DNA of 64,000 nt from Aquiflexum sp041751335 (GTDB lineage: Bacteria; Bacteroidota; Bacteroidia; Cytophagales; Cyclobacteriaceae). Positions 61,637-64,000 of this stretch are shown in pieces. The DNA lies in contig NZ_JBGSXS010000148.1 of NCBI RefSeq assembly GCF_041751335.1, forward strand, positions 1 to 64,000, given 5' to 3'. The first letter of the stretch is position 1, and every line of letters starts with the position of its first letter. The notes under the pieces are model-generated. The model saw nothing but the letters and a program-made list of their open reading frames with translations, did not search any database and had not been told where the DNA came from. A program made the translations under genes and the position numbers.

Positions 61637-62107
61637 TTATTTCAAATAAGCTGAAAGCATCCAAACAGTTTTTTCTTTGGCTGTGATATAATCACTCATC
61701 AAAGTTACCGTACCTTCATCACCCTGTTCACCAGCAACTTCCAATACCGAACGCTCCAATTTCAACAAGGTATTTAGATTGTCTCTGATAATTTCTACCA
61801 TTTTTTTGGAATCCTGAATCTTCATGGCTTCTTTTATTTCAGAATTTTCGATGAATTCACTGAATGAAGAAAAAGGTCTTTCTCCAAGCGTAAGGATTCT
61901 TTCAGCAGTTTCATCTATTGCCAAAGTGGCAGCATTATATAGCTCCTCAAATTTGGCATGAAGCTCAAAAAAGTTGGGCCCAGTAACATTCCAATGAAAA
62001 TTTCTCAGGTTTTGGTAATAAATCTCATAATTGGCCAATAAGCTGTTCAATTTTTTAACCAATACCTTACTTTCTTTTATTTCTAATCCGATATCGTTTG
62101 TGCTCAT
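61637..62107 (-). CDS. dps: Dps family DNA-protection/ferritin-like protein
   Basis: From the ATG at 62107 (MSTNDIGLEIKESK) the product is 156 residues, the usual Dps size. The inter-subunit ferroxidase residues are visible in NFHWNVTGPNFFELHAKFEELYN (His, Asp-equivalent and Glu, about 42-64) and IDETAERILTLG. Dps dodecamers oxidise and store iron and protect DNA in stationary phase or oxidative stress. It converges on the lipA terminator. A TATTTTTG -7-like box lies at 62146-62153 on the minus strand. Confidence 0.93.
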   Translation of the reverse strand: MSTNDIGLEIKESKVLVKKLNSLLANYEIYYQNLRNFHWNVTGPNFFELHAKFEELYNAATLAIDETAERILTLGERPFSSFSEFIENSEIKEAMKIQDSKKMVEIIRDNLNTLLKLERSVLEVAGEQGDEGTVTLMSDYITAKEKTVWMLSAYLK

Positions 62108-62248
62108 AATTTTTATATTTATGGTTTGTAACAATATACCATGTACAAAAATAAAGCCATCGGGTTGGAAAAAGTAATTTTGTCAGATTGATAATATCTA
62201 TTGACAAATTGAGTTTTCTATTAAATAGCTTCATCCATTCACATCCCA

Positions 62249-63487
62249 ATGAAGAACAAACTTCAGGACATTGCCATCTTAGACTTCTACCAAAATAAGA
62301 ACCGAATCAAATGGCTCATTTTTATCAGTTCAGTAATAATTAGTTTCGGATCAATATATTATACCAATCTTCTTGTAGAGGAACTGAAAGAGCGGGAAAG
62401 AAGGCAGATTCAATTATTTGCTATAGCCCTAGAATATGCTTCTGTCAATACAGATGCACTCAGCTTCATCAATGAAGAAATCATCAAGCAAAACAGCTCG
62501 ATTCCTGTAATTATTGTTGATTTGGATGGAAACCCAATTGAAAATAGGAATATAAAATTCAAGAAAAATGCCGACGCTGATGAAATTGATAAAGTGATCG
62601 AAAAGGAACTTGAAATCATGAAGGCTGAATATGAACCCATCCTAATAGAGGATTCTTTTTTGGTTTATTATCGAAATTCTGAATTACTGACTTCTTTGAA
62701 ATACTATCCCTATATACAATTGGCTGTAATCCTCGTCTTTGGAGCATTGGCTTATGCGGTTTTTAACCAATCCAAAATCGCAGAGCAAAACAGAGTTTGG
62801 GCCGGACTAACCAAGGAGACAGCCCATCAACTTGGTACTCCGATAGCATCTTTGATGGCGTGGATTGATTATCTCCGCAATTCTCCCGTCTGGGAGGAAA
62901 ATAAGGAAGTGATCAAAGAGATGGACAAAGATGTTGTCAAACTCCGAATGGTGACTGAGCGATTCAGTTCCATAGGCAGCACCCCTTCCATTCAGCCTGA
63001 AAATGTCTTTTCTGTAGTGGATGAGGCAATCAACTACCTAAGACCACGGATTTCGACCAAAGTAGAAATGAAAGTAAGTGGATATGCAAATAACATTGAT
63101 GCCATGCTGAACAAGCCCCTTTTTGAATGGGTGATAGAAAATCTCTGCAAAAATGCTGTTGACGCCATGAAGGGACAAGGAGAAATCTCCATTGATATCA
63201 TCAAAGAAAGTGAGCGTTACGTATTTGTGGACATCACAGATACCGGAAAAGGAATGGAGAAAAATATGTATAAAAAGGTTTTTAATCCGGGATTTACAAC
63301 GCGCCAAAGAGGCTGGGGTCTAGGCCTCACCTTGGCAAAGAGAATCATAGAAGGATATCATAATGGTAAAATTTTTGTGAAAAATTCTGAACCTGGCAAA
63401 GGCACAACTTTCAGAATTGTCCTCAATGGGACCAAAGAAGGGATTTCCGGATTCAAAAGGGAAGATTTTTTGAGTCAAAAAGCCTGA
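62249..63487 (+). CDS. Membrane sensor histidine kinase, orphan
   Basis: This 412-residue kinase has two transmembrane helices (about 20-40 and 150-172) enclosing a periplasmic sensor of about 110 residues. The phospho-acceptor His is in KETAHQLGTPIASL (about 193). The ATPase domain has N-box ENLCKNAVDAM, G1 DTGKGM and G2 GWGLGLTLAKRI. The HQLGTPI H-box variant is common in Bacteroidetes. No response regulator is adjacent: dps lies divergent upstream and prfC downstream. Confidence 0.92.
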   Translation: MKNKLQDIAILDFYQNKNRIKWLIFISSVIISFGSIYYTNLLVEELKERERRQIQLFAIALEYASVNTDALSFINEEIIKQNSSIPVIIVDLDGNPIENRNIKFKKNADADEIDKVIEKELEIMKAEYEPILIEDSFLVYYRNSELLTSLKYYPYIQLAVILVFGALAYAVFNQSKIAEQNRVWAGLTKETAHQLGTPIASLMAWIDYLRNSPVWEENKEVIKEMDKDVVKLRMVTERFSSIGSTPSIQPENVFSVVDEAINYLRPRISTKVEMKVSGYANNIDAMLNKPLFEWVIENLCKNAVDAMKGQGEISIDIIKESERYVFVDITDTGKGMEKNMYKKVFNPGFTTRQRGWGLGLTLAKRIIEGYHNGKIFVKNSEPGKGTTFRIVLNGTKEGISGFKREDFLSQKA

Positions 63488-63567
63488 TCAAAAGTAGATG
63501 AGCTTACCCTTCAACTTTTGCGATCGGATTAAAGTTTAAGAACCTTCCAACCTATAAATTAAAACCT

Positions 63568-63575
63568 TACCTTTG
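63568..63575 (+). promoter_or_regulatory. Candidate -7 box for prfC
   Basis: TACCTTTG matches TAnnTTTG exactly and is followed by the common GC-A extension. The ATG is 31 nt downstream. A -33 TTTG is not evident. Confidence 0.45.
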
Positions 63576-63606
63576 CAGGCTGAAAATTACAGAATCAGTA
63601 AATTGC

Positions 63607-64000
63607 ATGAGCCTGAATAAAGAAATACAAAAGAGAAGAACTTTTGCCATCATCGCCCACCCCGATGCGGGAAAGACTACACTGACCGAAAAATTATTAC
63701 TTTTTGGTGGTGCAATTCAGACCGCCGGGGCAGTCAAGTCCAATAAAATAGATACTGCCACCAAATCCGACTGGATGGAAATAGAAAAACAAAGAGGTAT
63801 CTCTGTGGCTACTTCCGTAATGGGATTTGAATACAAAGGAATAAAAATCAATTTGTTGGATACACCTGGGCACCAAGACTTTGCAGAGGATACATACAGA
63901 ACGCTTACAGCAGTGGATTCAGTCATTATGGTCATAGACTGTGTGAAAGGTGTTGAAATCCAGACCGAAAAACTCATGGAAGTCTGTAGGATGAGAAATA
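63607..64000 (+). CDS. prfC: Peptide chain release factor 3, N-terminal part (cut by window edge)
   Basis: The frame opens at ATG 63607 (MSLNKEIQKRRTFAIIAHPDAGKTT) and runs off the window after 131 residues. GTPase motifs G1 AHPDAGKTT (about 17-25), the G2 region RGISVATSVM and G3 DTPGHQDF (about 86-93) are present. RF3 recycles RF1/RF2 after termination. The SDWMEIEKQRGISV segment distinguishes RF3 from EF-G. Confidence 0.95.
   Translation, partial: MSLNKEIQKRRTFAIIAHPDAGKTTLTEKLLLFGGAIQTAGAVKSNKIDTATKSDWMEIEKQRGISVATSVMGFEYKGIKINLLDTPGHQDFAEDTYRTLTAVDSVIMVIDCVKGVEIQTEKLMEVCRMRN

Overview
The window looks like chromosomal DNA of a Bacteroidota member, most likely Cytophagales and close to Cyclobacteriaceae (Algoriphagus/Belliella-like). 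This is inferred from family content: a TonB-dependent receptor with an N-terminal CarboxypepD_reg-like domain followed by a DUF4249 lipoprotein, DUF4293, UPF0158, OmpA with thrombospondin type-3 repeats, a DnaJ with only half of the usual zinc-finger motifs, AT-rich intergenic DNA, and several matches to the Bacteroidetes promoter -7 box TAnnTTTG. No rRNA, tRNA, CRISPR array or intact insertion sequence was recognised.

Positions 1-14,000 are accessory and partly decayed. The key locus is a minus-strand cassette at 7286-2980. It starts with a 59-residue peptide gene carrying a textbook double-glycine leader (MKTLSIEKMENLSGG). It continues with a lipocalin-like exported protein, a polytopic membrane protein, a membrane-anchored CxxC thioredoxin-like protein, and a C39-peptidase ABC exporter that is the expected processor and exporter of the peptide. 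Two paralogous exported proteins of unknown function lie downstream. Two about 90% identical Uma2 genes in the same orientation bracket the cassette; the second has a one-base frameshift. Next come a toxin-antitoxin pair with an amber-interrupted PIN toxin, and a membrane-protein cluster (9067-12469) around a small winged-helix regulator. That cluster has two 19-bp operators that are exact reverse complements. A truncated wzi copy and a truncated AAA/DUF4143 protein stand just before the intact wzi gene.

Positions 14,000-34,000 hold mostly housekeeping genes: capsule-type Wzi, two MsbA-like ABC exporters, YifB/ComM, a trans-sulfuration enzyme, truA, pyrF, lolA, ftsK, pyrD, xerD, aroQ, a class V aminotransferase and marC. 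They are interrupted by REP-like palindromes and by a vapB whose vapC partner survives only as a C-terminal remnant.

Positions 34,000-43,900 carry rnhA, trmN6, an uptake operon (TIG/kelch lipoprotein, TonB receptor, DUF4249 lipoprotein), a saccharopine dehydrogenase-like gene, cdd, an esterase and UPF0158. Positions 43,900-52,100 are a minus-strand run: ABC-2 transporter, exported protein, dnaJ-grpE, obg, adk, hpt and an M42-like peptidase. Positions 52,200-64,000 hold OmpA, upp, a Ca/Na antiporter, sdaA, an FKBP-type lipoprotein, an ECF sigma factor overlapping a membrane anti-sigma/beta-barrel-like protein, lipA, dps, a histidine kinase and the start of prfC. Many genes end in clear intrinsic terminators, listed individually.
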